Origin: an uncultured Pelagibacteraceae bacterium | Lineage (GTDB): Bacteria; Pseudomonadota; Alphaproteobacteria; Pelagibacterales; Pelagibacteraceae | Assembly: GCA_902564565.1 (NCBI GenBank) | Contig: CACFBW010000001.1 | Span: 62,001 to 126,000 of the forward strand | DNA: 64,000 bases | Direction of reading: 5' to 3' | Part shown: positions 52,108 through 64,000 of the stretch, piece by piece | Layout of the letters: the number at the start of each line of letters is the position of its first letter | Position numbering within the stretch: position 1 is the stretch's first letter | The notes under the pieces: generated by a model | Database searches by the model: none | What the model was told of the DNA's origin: nothing | The model's input: only the letters and a program-made list of their open reading frames with translations | Translations under genes and position numbers: made by a program

Positions 52108-53359
52108 TATTAAAGACATTAGAAAAAATCCAAATCAATTCAAAGAGTCTCTTAAAAAAAGATTTTTAGAGATAGATTTAAAAACAATCTTAGAATTGGA
52201 CGAAAATAATAGAAAATTAATTCAAGAAAAAGAAACTTTAGAAAAAGAAAAAAAAGAAATTTCTAAATCAAAAAATAAAGAGTTTTTTGAAAAATCTAAA
52301 TCTATTTCAAAAACAATTGATGAACTTGATAATAAACAAAAAAAAATTAAATTTAAATTGGATAATATTTTATCATCATTACCAAATATTCCGAGAGATG
52401 ACGTTCCAGTTGGTAAAGATGAAAATTCAAATTTTGAAGTTTCTAAATTTGGAAATATACCCAAGTTTGATTTTAAACCAAAATCTCACTACGAATTAGG
52501 AGAAAATCTTAATATGCTTGATTTTGATTTGGCAACAAAAACAACAGGATCAAGATTTGTCTTTGTTAAAGATAAATTAGCATTACTTGAAAGAGCAATT
52601 TCAAATTTTATGATTGATATTCACGTTAATAAAAATGGTTATCAAGAAATATCACCGCCATTAATTGCTTCTGAAAATACTATGTATGGAACTGGACAGT
52701 TACCTAAATTTGAAAATGATCAGTTTGAAATTAAATTTGATGATAAAAGTGATCGTAAGTTCTTAATACCAACAGCTGAAGTAATTTTAACAAATATGGG
52801 TAAAAATAAAATATTTCAGTTAAATGAATTACCTTTAAGAGTAGTTGCATCTACTCCTTGTTTTAGAAAAGAAGCTGGTAGTTACGGAAAAGACACAAAA
52901 GGTATGATCAGACAACATCAATTTTACAAGGTAGAATTGGTAAGCCTTGTTCAGCCAGAGAACTGTTTGAATGAACTTGATAGAATGACTAATTGTGCAA
53001 CCAAAATATTAGATTTACTTAAACTTCCATACAGAAAAATAATTTTGTCATCAGGTGATATGGGTTTTAGTGCTGAAAAAACATTCGATATTGAAGTTTG
53101 GCTACCATCTGAAAATAAATATAGAGAAATATCTAGCTGTTCATCATGTGGTACTTTTCAAGCACAAAGAATGAAATCAAGATATAAAAATAAAAAAAAT
53201 GAAACAGAATTTTTAGGAACTTTAAATGGAAGCGGTTTAGCAGTTGGAAGAACATTAATTGCAATTTTAGAAAATTACCAGCAATCAGATGGATCGATAA
53301 CTGTTCCAGATGCCTTAAAACCATATATGAATAGTTTGGAGAAAATAACAAAGAAATAG
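52100..53359 (+). CDS. serS: seryl-tRNA synthetase
   Basis: N-terminal coiled-coil arm, class II motifs (CFRKEAGSYGKDTKGMIRQHQFYKVELV; LNGSGLAVGRTLIAILENYQ). Confidence 0.97.
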   Translation: MHNIKDIRKNPNQFKESLKKRFLEIDLKTILELDENNRKLIQEKETLEKEKKEISKSKNKEFFEKSKSISKTIDELDNKQKKIKFKLDNILSSLPNIPRDDVPVGKDENSNFEVSKFGNIPKFDFKPKSHYELGENLNMLDFDLATKTTGSRFVFVKDKLALLERAISNFMIDIHVNKNGYQEISPPLIASENTMYGTGQLPKFENDQFEIKFDDKSDRKFLIPTAEVILTNMGKNKIFQLNELPLRVVASTPCFRKEAGSYGKDTKGMIRQHQFYKVELVSLVQPENCLNELDRMTNCATKILDLLKLPYRKIILSSGDMGFSAEKTFDIEVWLPSENKYREISSCSSCGTFQAQRMKSRYKNKKNETEFLGTLNGSGLAVGRTLIAILENYQQSDGSITVPDALKPYMNSLEKITKK

Positions 53360-53412
53360 AGTTGTTTTAATAATATAGATAGTATAAATAAAAATAAAAA
53401 ATAAGGAGTTAA

Positions 53413-53700
53413 ATGGAAAATTCAGGAATAGGTCAATTTATACCTCTAATTCTTATATTTGTAGTTTTTTATTTTTTTTTAATCAGACCACAACAAAAAA
53501 AAGTTAAGGATCATAAATTAATGGTTGAAAGTTTAAAAAGAGGCGACAAAGTTATCACATCAGGTGGAATTATTGCTACGGTTGAGAGGGTAATGGATAA
53601 CGATAGAGCGGAGATATCCATATCTGATGATGTTAAAGTTGAAGTGGTAAGATCAACTGGTATTCAGGGATTACTTAATACTCCAGAACCAAAAAAATAA
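53413..53700 (+). CDS. yajC: preprotein translocase subunit YajC
   Basis: FFLIRPQQKKVKDHKLMVESLKRGDKVITSGGI. Confidence 0.95.
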   Translation: MENSGIGQFIPLILIFVVFYFFLIRPQQKKVKDHKLMVESLKRGDKVITSGGIIATVERVMDNDRAEISISDDVKVEVVRSTGIQGLLNTPEPKK

Positions 53701-53712
53701 CATTAGCATCAA

Positions 53713-55272
53713 GTGTTGTATTTTTCAAAAATTAGAATTTTTCTAATAACATCGTTCACTCTACTATTTGTATGTATATTTTTATCAAATTTTACTAAGT
53801 CTGATAATTTTATTTTTAATAAAAAAATCAATTTAGGCTTAGATTTGCAAGGTGGTTCATATTTACTTTTAGAAATTAATAACAGGCCTGTAATAACACA
53901 AAAACTTCAAAATTCTATACCTACATTTAAAAAATTTTTTAAAGAAAAAAATATAAATCTTAAGAATTTTAAAATTTTAGATGATAATTTTTTATTATTC
54001 GAAGCCAATGAAGATAAAATTTCTATAATTCAGGAAATTCTTGAAGATAAAGAAGATAATTTTATTAATGAATATTATCCTAGATTTAAATCTCATAAAT
54101 TCGATTTTTTAGTAGAACAGAACTTATTTAAATTAAATTTCTCTAAATATGGTTTGATTGAAATAAAAAAATCTTCACAAAATCAAGCACTAGAAACAAT
54201 TAGAAGGAGAGTAGATGAAATAGGAACAAATGAACCCAATATATTAAAAAGAGGAAATGATAGAATTGTTGTTGAGCTACCAGGTTTAGATGATCCTTCG
54301 AGAATTAAAAATTTATTAGGCAAAACTGCAAATTTAACTTTTAGATTTATTATTAAAGGTTCTGAGGAAACATTTGGTTCTGAAATACTAGAATTTGAAG
54401 ATGGCTCCGAAGAAGCTCTTGTTAGTAAAAGAATTATATTAAGTGGTGATAATCTGTTAGATGCAAACCCATCTATGGATACTCAATCAAATGAAACGGT
54501 TGTAAATTTTAGCCTTGATAGAGTTGGAGCAAAAAGATTTGGTAAAGCTACATCAACGGGAATTGGCAAAAGACTAGCTATTGTGTTAGATGAAAAAATA
54601 ATAAGCGCACCTGTGATACAAGATGCAATAGTTACTGGTTCAGGGCAAATAAGTGGTGATTTTACATTTCAATCAGCTACTGATTTAGCTCTTCTTTTAA
54701 GATCAGGTGCACTTCCAGCTCCTTTGAATATAATTGAAGAAAGAACTGTTGGACCTGATCTAGGTCAAGATTCAATAAATTCGGGTGTGATAGCTTTAGC
54801 AATAGGATTTTTTCTAGTGATTTGTTTTATGGTTTTAAAATATAGAATATTCGGTTTGATAGCTAATATTACACTTATTTTAAACTTATTTCTTTTAGTA
54901 GGAATTTTAACCTTATTTGAAGCAACATTAACTTTGCCAGGTATAGCCGGTATAATCCTTACTGTTGGTATGGCTGTTGATGCTAACGTTTTGATATTTG
55001 AAAGAATTAAAGAAGAAATAGTGGGTGAAAAAAATCTATTAGTTGCATTTGATAGTGGTTACGAAAAGTCTAAAACTGCAGTTTTAGATGCTAATATTAC
55101 TACTTTATTGGCAGCTATTATTTTATTCATTATGGGGTCGGGACCAATAAAAGGTTTTTCTGTAACATTGGGTGTTGGCATATTTACAACACTATTTTCC
55201 GTATATTTTATAGCAAGATTATTAACTTCGATTTATGTGACAAGAAATAAAAATAAAGAAAAACTTATATAA
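53713..55272 (+). CDS. secD: protein translocase subunit SecD (GTG start)
   Basis: NLGLDLQGGSYLLLEI, AVDANVLIFERIKEE. Confidence 0.96.
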   Translation: MLYFSKIRIFLITSFTLLFVCIFLSNFTKSDNFIFNKKINLGLDLQGGSYLLLEINNRPVITQKLQNSIPTFKKFFKEKNINLKNFKILDDNFLLFEANEDKISIIQEILEDKEDNFINEYYPRFKSHKFDFLVEQNLFKLNFSKYGLIEIKKSSQNQALETIRRRVDEIGTNEPNILKRGNDRIVVELPGLDDPSRIKNLLGKTANLTFRFIIKGSEETFGSEILEFEDGSEEALVSKRIILSGDNLLDANPSMDTQSNETVVNFSLDRVGAKRFGKATSTGIGKRLAIVLDEKIISAPVIQDAIVTGSGQISGDFTFQSATDLALLLRSGALPAPLNIIEERTVGPDLGQDSINSGVIALAIGFFLVICFMVLKYRIFGLIANITLILNLFLLVGILTLFEATLTLPGIAGIILTVGMAVDANVLIFERIKEEIVGEKNLLVAFDSGYEKSKTAVLDANITTLLAAIILFIMGSGPIKGFSVTLGVGIFTTLFSVYFIARLLTSIYVTRNKNKEKLI

Positions 55273-55273
55273 C

Positions 55274-56173
55274 ATGATTAAAAAATTACCATTTAACAAA
55301 TTTTATAAAATATTTAATCTTGTTTCATTTTTATTAATATTGTTGTCAATTCTTTTACTTTTATTTAAAGGTTTAAATTTTGGTGTAGATTTCAAAGGTG
55401 GAACTCTAATTGAACTTAGAACTTTTGATAAAAATATAACAATTAAAAACTTAAGAGATTCACTAAATCAAATTAATCTTGGTGATGTTTCGGTAAAAAA
55501 ATTTGGTAGTGATAATGACTACTTAATTAAATTTGAAAAAAAAAATTTTAACAACCCTAATTTTATAAATGAGATTAAAGAAAAAATAATTTCTTCACTA
55601 GGAAATACATTTGAGTTTAGAAGAGTAGAAAATGTTGGACCTAAAGTAAGTTCTGAATTATTAAAATCAGGGATTATTGCTATAGGTCTTTCATTAACTG
55701 CCATGTTAATTTATATATGGATACGATTTGAATGGCAATTTAGTCTTGGCGCAATAGCTGCTTTGTTTCATGATGTAATAGTAACTTTAGGGATTTTTTC
55801 GTTATTTAGTTTAGAGATAAATTTATCTATTGTTGCTGCTGTTTTGACAATTGTTGGATACTCAATGAATGATACAGTTGTTATTTTTGATAGGGTAAGG
55901 GAAAATCTTAAAAAATATTCTGATATAAAAATATTTGAACTTACTAATATTTCAATCAACGAGACTCTATCTAGAACCATAATTACTTCCTTAACAACTT
56001 TGTTGGCTTTATTTTCTATTTTTTTCTTTGGAGGTGAAATCTTGAAAGGATTTTCTTTTGCTATGATTTTAGGAGTTTTTTTTGGTACATATTCTTCGAT
56101 TTATATAGCAAACCCTATACTTGTATTTTTGCAAGTTTCACCAAAAACTATTTTAAAAGAAGATAAAGATTAA
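55274..56173 (+). CDS. secF: protein translocase subunit SecF
   Basis: GLNFGVDFKGGTLIELR, YSMNDTVVIFDRVREN. Confidence 0.96.
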   Translation: MIKKLPFNKFYKIFNLVSFLLILLSILLLLFKGLNFGVDFKGGTLIELRTFDKNITIKNLRDSLNQINLGDVSVKKFGSDNDYLIKFEKKNFNNPNFINEIKEKIISSLGNTFEFRRVENVGPKVSSELLKSGIIAIGLSLTAMLIYIWIRFEWQFSLGAIAALFHDVIVTLGIFSLFSLEINLSIVAAVLTIVGYSMNDTVVIFDRVRENLKKYSDIKIFELTNISINETLSRTIITSLTTLLALFSIFFFGGEILKGFSFAMILGVFFGTYSSIYIANPILVFLQVSPKTILKEDKD

Positions 56174-56772
56174 TAAAGGTTCTGTGCAGCCACCATACTT
56201 AGTAGCATAGGTAAAGATAGCAGTGTGTTTGTTCGAGAAAAAAGCATAGCAGTTCTTGCTGACGAAGCCTTTTTATCAGCGTCACACTCAACCATTCCTA
56301 AAGCACGTTTTTGATTTGGCCAAATTACAAACCAAACATTAAATGCCATAATTAGTCCAAGCCACATACCAATGCCTATAGCAGTATTTTTGCCACCTCC
56401 GCTATTAATTCCTAATGTCATTGCTTCATGAAGGTAGCCATTCAAATGACCTAGTATTAAACCCGACACAATTGTTAGTAGTGCTGCCCATCTAAAATAA
56501 AATAGAGCGGCTGGTGCAATTACTTTTCCTATAGCTGGTTTTTGTTCATCTGGAATTTTTGGCATATTTGGTATCTGTATAAAATTAAAATACCAAAGCA
56601 AACCAATCCACATTATTGCTACAACTACATGTATGAATCTAAATAACCAACTCCAAAAATATCTATCAAATTCAAATCCATCATTTCCAAAAAAAAGTCC
56701 TAGAAAAAGAATAATAGCTAATGCAAGTGATGCATGTATAGTTTTTGGTAGAGATGATAGCAAATTTCCCAT
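56170..56772 (-). CDS. urate hydroxylase PuuD-like/cytochrome c-like integral membrane protein
   Basis: Polytopic; RFIHVVVAIMWIGLLWYFNFIQIP, ALFYFRWAALLTIVSG, AFNVWFVIWPNQ typical of the PuuD N-terminal membrane domain. Confidence 0.65.
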   Translation of the reverse strand: MGNLLSSLPKTIHASLALAIILFLGLFFGNDGFEFDRYFWSWLFRFIHVVVAIMWIGLLWYFNFIQIPNMPKIPDEQKPAIGKVIAPAALFYFRWAALLTIVSGLILGHLNGYLHEAMTLGINSGGGKNTAIGIGMWLGLIMAFNVWFVIWPNQKRALGMVECDADKKASSARTAMLFSRTNTLLSLPMLLSMVAAQNLY

Positions 56773-56803
56773 TGGTTAATTTATACACAATATTGCTCAA
56801 ATT

Positions 56804-59680
56804 TTAAGCAGTTTTTTTAAATTTATTATTGAGCATAGGCTTAAGAAAATTGCCTGTGTAACTATTTTTTGTATCACAAATTTCTTCAGGTTTGCCCTGA
56901 GCAATAATTTGCCCTCCATTAATACCTCCATCAGGGCCCATATCTACAATGTAATCGGCAGTTTTAATTACATCTAAATTATGCTCAATTACTACCACGG
57001 TATTCCCTAACGCAACAAAAGTATGCAAAATTTCTAAAAGTTTTTTTATATCGTGTTGGTGAAGACCTGTTGTTGGTTCATCCAATATATACATTGTTCT
57101 TCCAGTTGATCGTTTAGATAATTCTTTTGCTAATTTAATTCTCTGAGCTTCACCTCCAGATAATGTGGTTGCCTGTTGTCCAATTTTGATGTAACCCAAA
57201 CCAACTTTTTTAAGAGTTAATAATTTAGTTTTAATATTTGAAATATTTTCAAAATATTCACAACCTTCATCAACAGTCATATCTAAAACATCAGCTATAC
57301 TTTTATTTTTAAATTTAATTTCTAACGTTTCTCTATTGTATCTAGTACCTTTACATTCGTCACATTGGATATATACATCTGGTAAAAAATGCATTTCATA
57401 AGTTATTACACCATCACCTTCGCAAGCTTCACATCTACCACCTTTAACATTAAAAGAAAATCTTCCAGGTTTGTATCCTCTACTTTTAGATTCGGAAAGA
57501 CCTGTGAACCAGTCTCTTATTGGACCAAATGCTCCTGTATAAGTAGCAGGATTTGATCTTGGAGTTCTTCCTATTGGAGATTGATCTATATTTATGACTT
57601 TGTCTATTAACTCAATTCCCTTAAATCCTTTAAAAGGTTTTGGAATTTTTCTAGATTTATTATTGTTAAGAGTTAAGTTTAAAGCATTATATAAAGTTTG
57701 AAGTATAAGAGTTGATTTTCCACTTCCAGAAACGCCGGTCACACATGTAAAGTTACCTAAGGGAATTTTTAAATTAATATTTTTTAGATTATTTCCTGTT
57801 GCTCCATTAATCTCTAAAAATCTTCCATTTTTTGCCAATCTTCTTTTGTTTGGTATTTGTATAAATAATTTGTGTGATAAATATTTTCCTGTAATACTAT
57901 CCGTGTTTTTTACAACATCATCAAAAGTGCCTTGAGCAACTATTTCTCCACCTTTGCTTCCTGCTTCAGGACCTAAATCAATTATATGATCAGCATTTTC
58001 CATTGTTTCAGTGTCATGCTCAACAACAATAACTGTATTTCCCAAATCTCTTAATCTTTTAAGCGCATTTATTAATTTAACATTATCTTTTTGATGTAAT
58101 CCTATTGAAGGTTCATCCAAAACGTACAAAACACCCGTAAGACCTGAACCTATTTGTGAAGCTAATCTTATACGTTGTGCTTCACCACCAGATAATGTTC
58201 CAGATACTCTTGATAAAGTTAAATAATCTAAACCTACATTTAATAAGAAATTTAATCTTTCATTAATTTCTTTTAGAATATGCTCTGCTATTTTTAATTG
58301 TATTTGTGTTAATTTTGTTTCAAGATTCCTAAACCAAGCTGTTGCATCAAGAATAGATTTTTCTGCTACTTGACTTATATTTAAACTATCTATTTTTATA
58401 CATAAAGCTTCATCTTTTAATCTTTGACCATGGCACTTTTCACAGTCTGAATCAGATTGATATTGAGCAATTTCCTCTCTCTTCCAATCACTGTCGGTCT
58501 CAAGGTATCTTCTTTCTAAATTATTTATGACCCCTTCAAATGTTTTTTTGTAAGAATATTTCTCATAACCATCATCATAAGAAAATTTAATTTCTTCTTC
58601 ATCTGAACCAAATAATATTATATCTTTTATTTTTTTATTTAATTTGTTCCATCTTTCGTTCATCGAAAAACCATAATGCTTACTTAGTGAAGCTAAAGTT
58701 TGAGCATAATATAATGTTGTAGATTTAGACCAAGGTTCTATAGCACCATCAGATATAGTTTTTTTTTCATCAGGAACAACCAACTTAGGGTCAACATTTA
58801 ATTTAATTCCTATTCCTTCACATTCTTCACATGCTCCATAAGGACTATTAAAAGAAAATAATCTTGGTTCAATTTCTTCAATTGTAAATCCACTTTCAGG
58901 ACAAGCAAATTTTGTTGAAAATATTATTTTCTCTACTTTTCTATATTTTTTAGGCAGAGTTTCATTTTCATACTCAACAAATAGAAGGCCACTTGAAAGG
59001 TTTATAGCTGTTTCTATACTTTCAGCCAATCTATTTCCTAAATCAGAATTTAAAATAATTCTGTCAACCAATATTGATATATCATGTTTAACTTTTTTGT
59101 TTAATTCAGGAACTTTATCTATTTCATACAAAGTGTTATCAATTTTTATTTTTCTAAATCCTCTCTTTTTGTATCCTAATATATCTTTTTTATATTCACC
59201 TTTACGACCCCTAACAACTGGTGAGTATAAATATATTGTTGATTTTTTTGGAAGATTTTTAATTTTATCAACTATTTGTGATATTGTTTGAGATTGTATA
59301 GGTTTACCTGTAAATGGAGAATATGGAATTCCAACCCTTGCATATAAGACTCTCATGTAATCATAAATTTCAGTGACTGTTGCAACTGTTGACCTTGGGT
59401 TTTTAGATGTATTTTTTTGTTCAATTGAAATTGCCGGACTTAGTCCTTCAATTAAATCAACATTTGGCTTTTTCATTTTATCCAAAAACTGTCTCGCATA
59501 TGCAGATAAACTTTCAACATATCTTCTTTGACCCTCTGCGTATATCGTATCAAACGCTAGAGATGATTTTCCAGAGCCTGAAAGTCCTGTTATTACTACA
59601 AACTGATCTTTAGGTAGTTCTAAAGAAATGTTCTTTAAATTATGTTCTTTTGCGCCCTTAATAACTATCTTTTTTTGCAT
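56804..59680 (-). CDS. uvrA: excinuclease ABC subunit A
   Basis: [34 protein letters not shown], two ABC signatures (LSGGEAQRI), zinc motifs. Confidence 0.97.
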   Translation of the reverse strand: MQKKIVIKGAKEHNLKNISLELPKDQFVVITGLSGSGKSSLAFDTIYAEGQRRYVESLSAYARQFLDKMKKPNVDLIEGLSPAISIEQKNTSKNPRSTVATVTEIYDYMRVLYARVGIPYSPFTGKPIQSQTISQIVDKIKNLPKKSTIYLYSPVVRGRKGEYKKDILGYKKRGFRKIKIDNTLYEIDKVPELNKKVKHDISILVDRIILNSDLGNRLAESIETAINLSSGLLFVEYENETLPKKYRKVEKIIFSTKFACPESGFTIEEIEPRLFSFNSPYGACEECEGIGIKLNVDPKLVVPDEKKTISDGAIEPWSKSTTLYYAQTLASLSKHYGFSMNERWNKLNKKIKDIILFGSDEEEIKFSYDDGYEKYSYKKTFEGVINNLERRYLETDSDWKREEIAQYQSDSDCEKCHGQRLKDEALCIKIDSLNISQVAEKSILDATAWFRNLETKLTQIQLKIAEHILKEINERLNFLLNVGLDYLTLSRVSGTLSGGEAQRIRLASQIGSGLTGVLYVLDEPSIGLHQKDNVKLINALKRLRDLGNTVIVVEHDTETMENADHIIDLGPEAGSKGGEIVAQGTFDDVVKNTDSITGKYLSHKLFIQIPNKRRLAKNGRFLEINGATGNNLKNINLKIPLGNFTCVTGVSGSGKSTLILQTLYNALNLTLNNNKSRKIPKPFKGFKGIELIDKVINIDQSPIGRTPRSNPATYTGAFGPIRDWFTGLSESKSRGYKPGRFSFNVKGGRCEACEGDGVITYEMHFLPDVYIQCDECKGTRYNRETLEIKFKNKSIADVLDMTVDEGCEYFENISNIKTKLLTLKKVGLGYIKIGQQATTLSGGEAQRIKLAKELSKRSTGRTMYILDEPTTGLHQHDIKKLLEILHTFVALGNTVVVIEHNLDVIKTADYIVDMGPDGGINGGQIIAQGKPEEICDTKNSYTGNFLKPMLNNKFKKTA

Positions 59681-59771
59681 ATTTTTTGTTGCTTTAATTT
59701 AATAAAATTAATAATGAGATTAAAATTATGTTATAATTCTACATCATTAATTTAAAAAATATTAAAATATT

Positions 59772-60230
59772 ATGGCTGGAAGTTTAAATAAAGTATTATT
59801 AATTGGTCGTTTAGGCGCAGATCCTGAAATAAAACAAATGGTTAACGGTAAAAGTGTAGCTCGTTTAAGCTTAGCCACTAGCCAATCCTGGAAAGATAAG
59901 AATACAGGTGAAAAAAAAGAAAAAACAGAATGGCACCGTATAGTTGTATTCAATGAAGGCTTAGTTAATGTGGTTCAACAATATTTAAAAAAAGGTGCTC
60001 AAATTTATGTAGAAGGCCAACTCTCTACTAGAAAATGGAAAGATGAACAGTCTGGTCAGGATAAGTATTCAACCGAGATTATAATTCAAGGTTACAATTC
60101 TTCTCTTACAATGCTTGGTGGGGGAGGTTCTGGATCATCTATTCAAAATGATAAAACTCAAAGCACCACAAAAGCAAGTGAAGATTTACCTCAAACATCT
60201 AATGATTTAGATGATGATATTCCTTTTTAG
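59772..60230 (+). CDS. ssb: single-stranded DNA-binding protein
   Basis: [27 protein letters not shown], acidic tail DDDIPF. Confidence 0.97.
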   Translation: MAGSLNKVLLIGRLGADPEIKQMVNGKSVARLSLATSQSWKDKNTGEKKEKTEWHRIVVFNEGLVNVVQQYLKKGAQIYVEGQLSTRKWKDEQSGQDKYSTEIIIQGYNSSLTMLGGGGSGSSIQNDKTQSTTKASEDLPQTSNDLDDDIPF

Positions 60231-60235
60231 TTTTT

Positions 60236-62815
60236 ATGGAAAAAAACGAAATAGCAAAAGATAAGAAAATTAAATTAATCTCAATGCATGACGAAATGAG
60301 TTCGTCTTATTTATCTTATGCAATGAGTGTAATCATTAGTAGAGCGCTTCCGGATATAAGAGATGGATTAAAGCCTGTTCATAGAAGAATTTTGTATGCT
60401 ATGCATAAAGGCGGATATGACTGGTCAAAACAGTTTAGAAAATCAGCAAGGATTGTAGGAGATGTAATTGGTAAATATCATCCACACGGTGATCAATCAG
60501 TTTATGATGCATTGGTAAGAATGGTTCAAGATTTTTCTATGAGTTTACCTTTGGTTGATGGTCAAGGTAATTTTGGTTCTGTAGATGGCGATCCTGCTGC
60601 TGCTATGAGATATACTGAAACTAGACTTTCCAAAGTTTCACAATTTTTGATTGATGATATCGATAAAGAAACAATAGAATTTAAAAGCAACTATGATGAA
60701 ACTGAAAAAGAACCTTCAGTTTTACCAGCTCAATACCCAAACCTTTTGGTTAATGGTGCTGGAGGTATTGCTGTAGGTATGGCTACTAGTATACCGCCAC
60801 ATAATTTAGGCGAAGTTATAAATGGAACTTTGGCTCTTATTGAAAATAAAGAAATAAAATTAAATGAACTAATGAAACATATCCCAGGGCCAGATTTTCC
60901 AACCGGAGGAATAATTATAGGAAAAAATATAATTAAAGAAGGTTACAAAACAGGAAGAGGTTCTTTTAAAATTCGTGGTGAGATTAAAATTGAACAGTTA
61001 AAAAATGGAAGAGAACGCCTTGTAATTTCGTCTATACCTTATCAGGTCAATAAATCAGCACTAAATGAAAGAATTGCTGAACTAGTTCGTGATAAAAAAA
61101 TTGAAGGGATAAGAGATATACGTGATGAATCAAATAGAGAAGGCATTAGAGTTGCAATAGACCTAAGATCAAACACTGAACCGGAAACTGTTAAAAGACA
61201 ATTGTTTAAATATACTTCAATAGAAAGTTCATTTGGATTTAATACATTAGCGATTGTCGATAACAAACCAAAAACATGTAATTTAAAAGAATTTATAGAA
61301 AATTTTCTAAAATTTAGAGAAGATGTTGTAATTAAAAAAACTAAATTTGAACTAAATAAATCTGAAGATCGTGCACATATATTAATTGGTTTATCTGTTA
61401 GTGTAGAAAATTTAGATAAAGTAATAAAAATAATTAGAAATTCAAAAAATCCAGAGGAAGCCAAAAAAAAATTGCTTGATAATAAATGGAAAATTAATAA
61501 ATCTCTTAAGTTAATTAATTTGGTTCAAGAAAAAAAATCAAAAAATATTTATTCTTTCTCTCAAACTCAAGTTGAGTCTATTTTAGAATTAAGACTTCAA
61601 AAACTTACAGCTCTAGGGATTAATGAAATTGAAGTAGAGATTAAAAAACTTTCTGAATTAATTTCACAGTATAAAAAAATTATAAATTCGAAAAAAGAAC
61701 TCTTAAAAGTTATAAGTAATGAATTAAAAAGCATAAAAGAAAAATTTTCAGTTCCAAGAAGAACCCAAATAATAGACGCTGTATTAAATTATGATATTGA
61801 AGAAACCATACAAAAAGAATCTGTTATAATAACTGTCACTCTACAAGGTTACATTAAAAGAGGTGCTTTAAGTAGCGTTAAACAGCAGAAAAGAGGTGGA
61901 AAAGGTAAGGCTGGAATAAAAACAAGAGATGAAGATTCAGTAGTCCAAACTTTGTCAGTTAACACCCACACACCAGTGTTATTTTTTTCTAATGAAGGAC
62001 TTGTATACAAAATTAAAGCTTGGAAAATTCCGGAGGGTTCAGCTTCATCAAAAGGCAAGTCTTTATTTAATATTTTACCCTTAAAAAATCATCAATCTAT
62101 AAGCTCAATAATGCCATTTCCTGATGATGAATCCGATTGGAAAAATCTTTTTATAGTTTTTGCTACAGCTAAAGGCAAAGTAAGAAAAAATAGTTTAGAA
62201 GACTTTTCATCTATTAGCACATCAGGAAAAATTGCAATGAAATTGGATTCCAATGATAAAATAGTTGGTGTTAAGATATGTAAAGATAATCAGGATATAA
62301 TATTAAGCACAAGCAATGGTAAATGTATAAGGTTTGACTCTAAAAAACTCAGAGTTTTTAAAGGTAGGTCGTCAAAAGGAATCAAAGGTATAAATTTATC
62401 AGATAATGATCATGTTGTTTCATTGTCAATAATTGACCAAGATAATGATAAAAAAAATGGAAAAATAAATAAAGATGAAAAATCTGAGATTAAAGCAAAA
62501 GAAAAATTTATATTTTCTATAACCAAAAATGGCTTTGGAAAAAGAACCTCACATTACGATTTTAGAGTAACAAATAGAGGTGGAAAAGGAATTATTGGTA
62601 TAGTGAATTCTGAGAGAAATGGAAATGTTTCATCATCATTTCCAGTTAATGAAGGTGATGAAATATTAATCTCCACAAACAAAGGAAGGGTTATACGGGT
62701 GGCCGTCAAGGAAATTAGAATTGCCGGAAGAAATACTCAAGGAGTGAGAATTATAAAATTGTCTGGTGATGAAAAAGTTGTTTCGGCAACTAAAATTGAT
62801 GATAACTTGCTGTAA
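60236..62815 (+). CDS. gyrA: DNA gyrase subunit A
   Basis: [50 protein letters not shown]-terminal QxxGGKGK/G boxes. Confidence 0.97.
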   Translation: MEKNEIAKDKKIKLISMHDEMSSSYLSYAMSVIISRALPDIRDGLKPVHRRILYAMHKGGYDWSKQFRKSARIVGDVIGKYHPHGDQSVYDALVRMVQDFSMSLPLVDGQGNFGSVDGDPAAAMRYTETRLSKVSQFLIDDIDKETIEFKSNYDETEKEPSVLPAQYPNLLVNGAGGIAVGMATSIPPHNLGEVINGTLALIENKEIKLNELMKHIPGPDFPTGGIIIGKNIIKEGYKTGRGSFKIRGEIKIEQLKNGRERLVISSIPYQVNKSALNERIAELVRDKKIEGIRDIRDESNREGIRVAIDLRSNTEPETVKRQLFKYTSIESSFGFNTLAIVDNKPKTCNLKEFIENFLKFREDVVIKKTKFELNKSEDRAHILIGLSVSVENLDKVIKIIRNSKNPEEAKKKLLDNKWKINKSLKLINLVQEKKSKNIYSFSQTQVESILELRLQKLTALGINEIEVEIKKLSELISQYKKIINSKKELLKVISNELKSIKEKFSVPRRTQIIDAVLNYDIEETIQKESVIITVTLQGYIKRGALSSVKQQKRGGKGKAGIKTRDEDSVVQTLSVNTHTPVLFFSNEGLVYKIKAWKIPEGSASSKGKSLFNILPLKNHQSISSIMPFPDDESDWKNLFIVFATAKGKVRKNSLEDFSSISTSGKIAMKLDSNDKIVGVKICKDNQDIILSTSNGKCIRFDSKKLRVFKGRSSKGIKGINLSDNDHVVSLSIIDQDNDKKNGKINKDEKSEIKAKEKFIFSITKNGFGKRTSHYDFRVTNRGGKGIIGIVNSERNGNVSSSFPVNEGDEILISTNKGRVIRVAVKEIRIAGRNTQGVRIIKLSGDEKVVSATKIDDNLL

Positions 62816-63309
62816 TGAAAAAAAATGCAATTTACCCAGGCACATTTGATCCAATTACATTTGGACATATTGATGTAATTAAAAAAGCTTTAAAAATTGT
62901 TGATACAGTTATTGTAGCCATATCCGATATTAATAATAAAAATTATCTTTTTGATTCCGATGAAAGAATTGAGATTGTCAAAAATGCTTTATATGAAGAT
63001 GTTAAACTAAATAAAAATAAAATTAAAATTGTTACATTTAAATCGCTAACTACAAATTTATGTAAAAAATATAAATCAAACATTATTTTAAGAGGATTAA
63101 GAGCGGTATCTGATTTTGAATATGAGTTTCAATTAGCTGGAATGAACAGAAAATTAAATAGCAATATAGAAACAATTTTTTTAATGTCTAACGTAGAAAA
63201 TCAAATTATTTCTTCAAATTTTGTTAAAGAAATAATATCTTTAGGAGGTGATGTTAAAAAATTTACCACAAAAAGTACTATTAAAGCACTAAAACTTAAA
63301 TATGAATAA
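62815..63309 (+). CDS. coaD: phosphopantetheine adenylyltransferase
   Basis: AIYPGTFDPITFGHIDVIKKA. Confidence 0.95.
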   Translation: MKKNAIYPGTFDPITFGHIDVIKKALKIVDTVIVAISDINNKNYLFDSDERIEIVKNALYEDVKLNKNKIKIVTFKSLTTNLCKKYKSNIILRGLRAVSDFEYEFQLAGMNRKLNSNIETIFLMSNVENQIISSNFVKEIISLGGDVKKFTTKSTIKALKLKYE

Positions 63310-63862
63310 GTTTATTTTCAGGGTATTAATTTTACTTATATTAACAATTAATAATTCAATAGGAGAAGAAAATTTTATGATTTTAAAATTAAAAGATGGA
63401 GATGTAAAAATAAAATTGTTTCCTGATGTAGCACCAAACCATGTAGAAAGAATTAAAAAGTTAGCTAACAATGGAGATTATGATAATGTTGTTTTTCATA
63501 GAGTTATAGATGGTTTTATGGCTCAAACTGGTGATGTTAAATTTGGTAATTCTTCAAATAACAATTTTGACTTAAATAGAGCTGGCACGGGTGGATCAGA
63601 TCTTCCAGATTTAAAACAAGAATTTAACAATCTTCCACATGATAGAGGTACTTTGTCAATGGCAAGGTCTCAAGATCCAAATAGCGCAAACAGTCAATTT
63701 TTTATTTGTTTTAAACCTGCCGCTTTTTTAGATCGACAATACACAGTTTTTGGAAAAGTAATAGAAGGAATGGAGTTTGTTGATAAAATAAAAAAAGGCG
63801 ATGAAAATAAAAATGGATCTGTTGACAATCCTGATAAAATTATAAGCTTTAAATCATTATAA
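63302..63862 (+). CDS. ppiB: cyclophilin-type peptidyl-prolyl cis-trans isomerase (N-terminal signal-like)
   Basis: VVFHRVIDGFMAQTGDV, ANSQFFICF, YTVFGKVIEGMEFVDKIKKG. Confidence 0.93.
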   Translation: MNKFIFRVLILLILTINNSIGEENFMILKLKDGDVKIKLFPDVAPNHVERIKKLANNGDYDNVVFHRVIDGFMAQTGDVKFGNSSNNNFDLNRAGTGGSDLPDLKQEFNNLPHDRGTLSMARSQDPNSANSQFFICFKPAAFLDRQYTVFGKVIEGMEFVDKIKKGDENKNGSVDNPDKIISFKSL

Positions 63863-63870
63863 ATTTTTTA

Positions 63871-64000
63871 ATGGCATTAAAAAAATTTTCTTTTAATGTT
63901 ATAGAGCAAGATCGACATGCTAGATGTGGCATTATAAAAACACATAGAGGGAATATAAATACCCCTGCCTTTATGCCTGTTGGCACTCAAGCTACAGTAA
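63871..64000 (+). CDS. tgt: queuine tRNA-ribosyltransferase, N-terminal fragment (truncated by window end)
   Basis: MALKKFSFNVIEQDRHARCGIIKTHRGNINTPAFMPVGTQATV. Confidence 0.92.
   Translation, partial: MALKKFSFNVIEQDRHARCGIIKTHRGNINTPAFMPVGTQATV

Noticed and set aside
61042-61464. 140-aa ORF antisense to gyrA
   Set aside because: Fully inside gyrA; composition looks like a reverse-complement shadow, no family resemblance
1-64000. Prophage, transposon, toxin-antitoxin or defence island
   Set aside because: No integrase, transposase, phage structural or defence-type genes seen; RatA/Coq10 protein is a housekeeping START-domain family despite the toxin name

Overview
AT-rich, densely packed alphaproteobacterial chromosome segment, most like the SAR11/Pelagibacterales by gene content, gene order and streamlining (judged by eye, no search run). 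Most of it is ordinary core genome: lipid A genes (fabZ end, lpxD, lpxA, lpxI, lpxB); gltX, lexA and trpCDGE with a PpiD-like gene; tpiA-secG-pyrG-kdsA-eno-ftsB-lipA-ratA; cinA/pgpA/ispDF; ntrYX-trkAH; tRNA-Arg(TCT); an aapJQMP amino-acid ABC operon; an XRE regulator; tRNA-Asn(GTT) and tRNA-Cys(GCA); a B12-binding-type radical SAM gene; valS, ilvD, manC, an SMR transporter; a PiT-like transporter; zur/znuBC with divergent znuA; ldh-like, xthA, erpA, dgt, argS, nagZ, scpAB, tatABC, serS, yajC-secDF, uvrA, ssb, gyrA, coaD, ppiB and the start of tgt. I found no CRISPR array, prophage, transposon or convincing new multi-gene system. The observations most worth a second look are: (1) three genes (manC, argS, scpB) each split by what looks like one extra A in a poly-A run; (2) a tandem Zur-type operator in the znuA/znuCB divergent promoter; (3) an alphaproteobacterial-type SOS box upstream of lexA; (4) an unusual cluster of inverted repeats, including an 18-bp perfect palindrome, upstream of aapJ, plus an intra-operon terminator hairpin after aapJ; (5) a radical SAM/B12-type enzyme of unknown function next to tRNA-Cys; (6) apparent locus contractions compared with the usual alphaproteobacterial order (no pdh genes between ftsB and lipA, no dusB/ntrBC between ispDF and ntrY).
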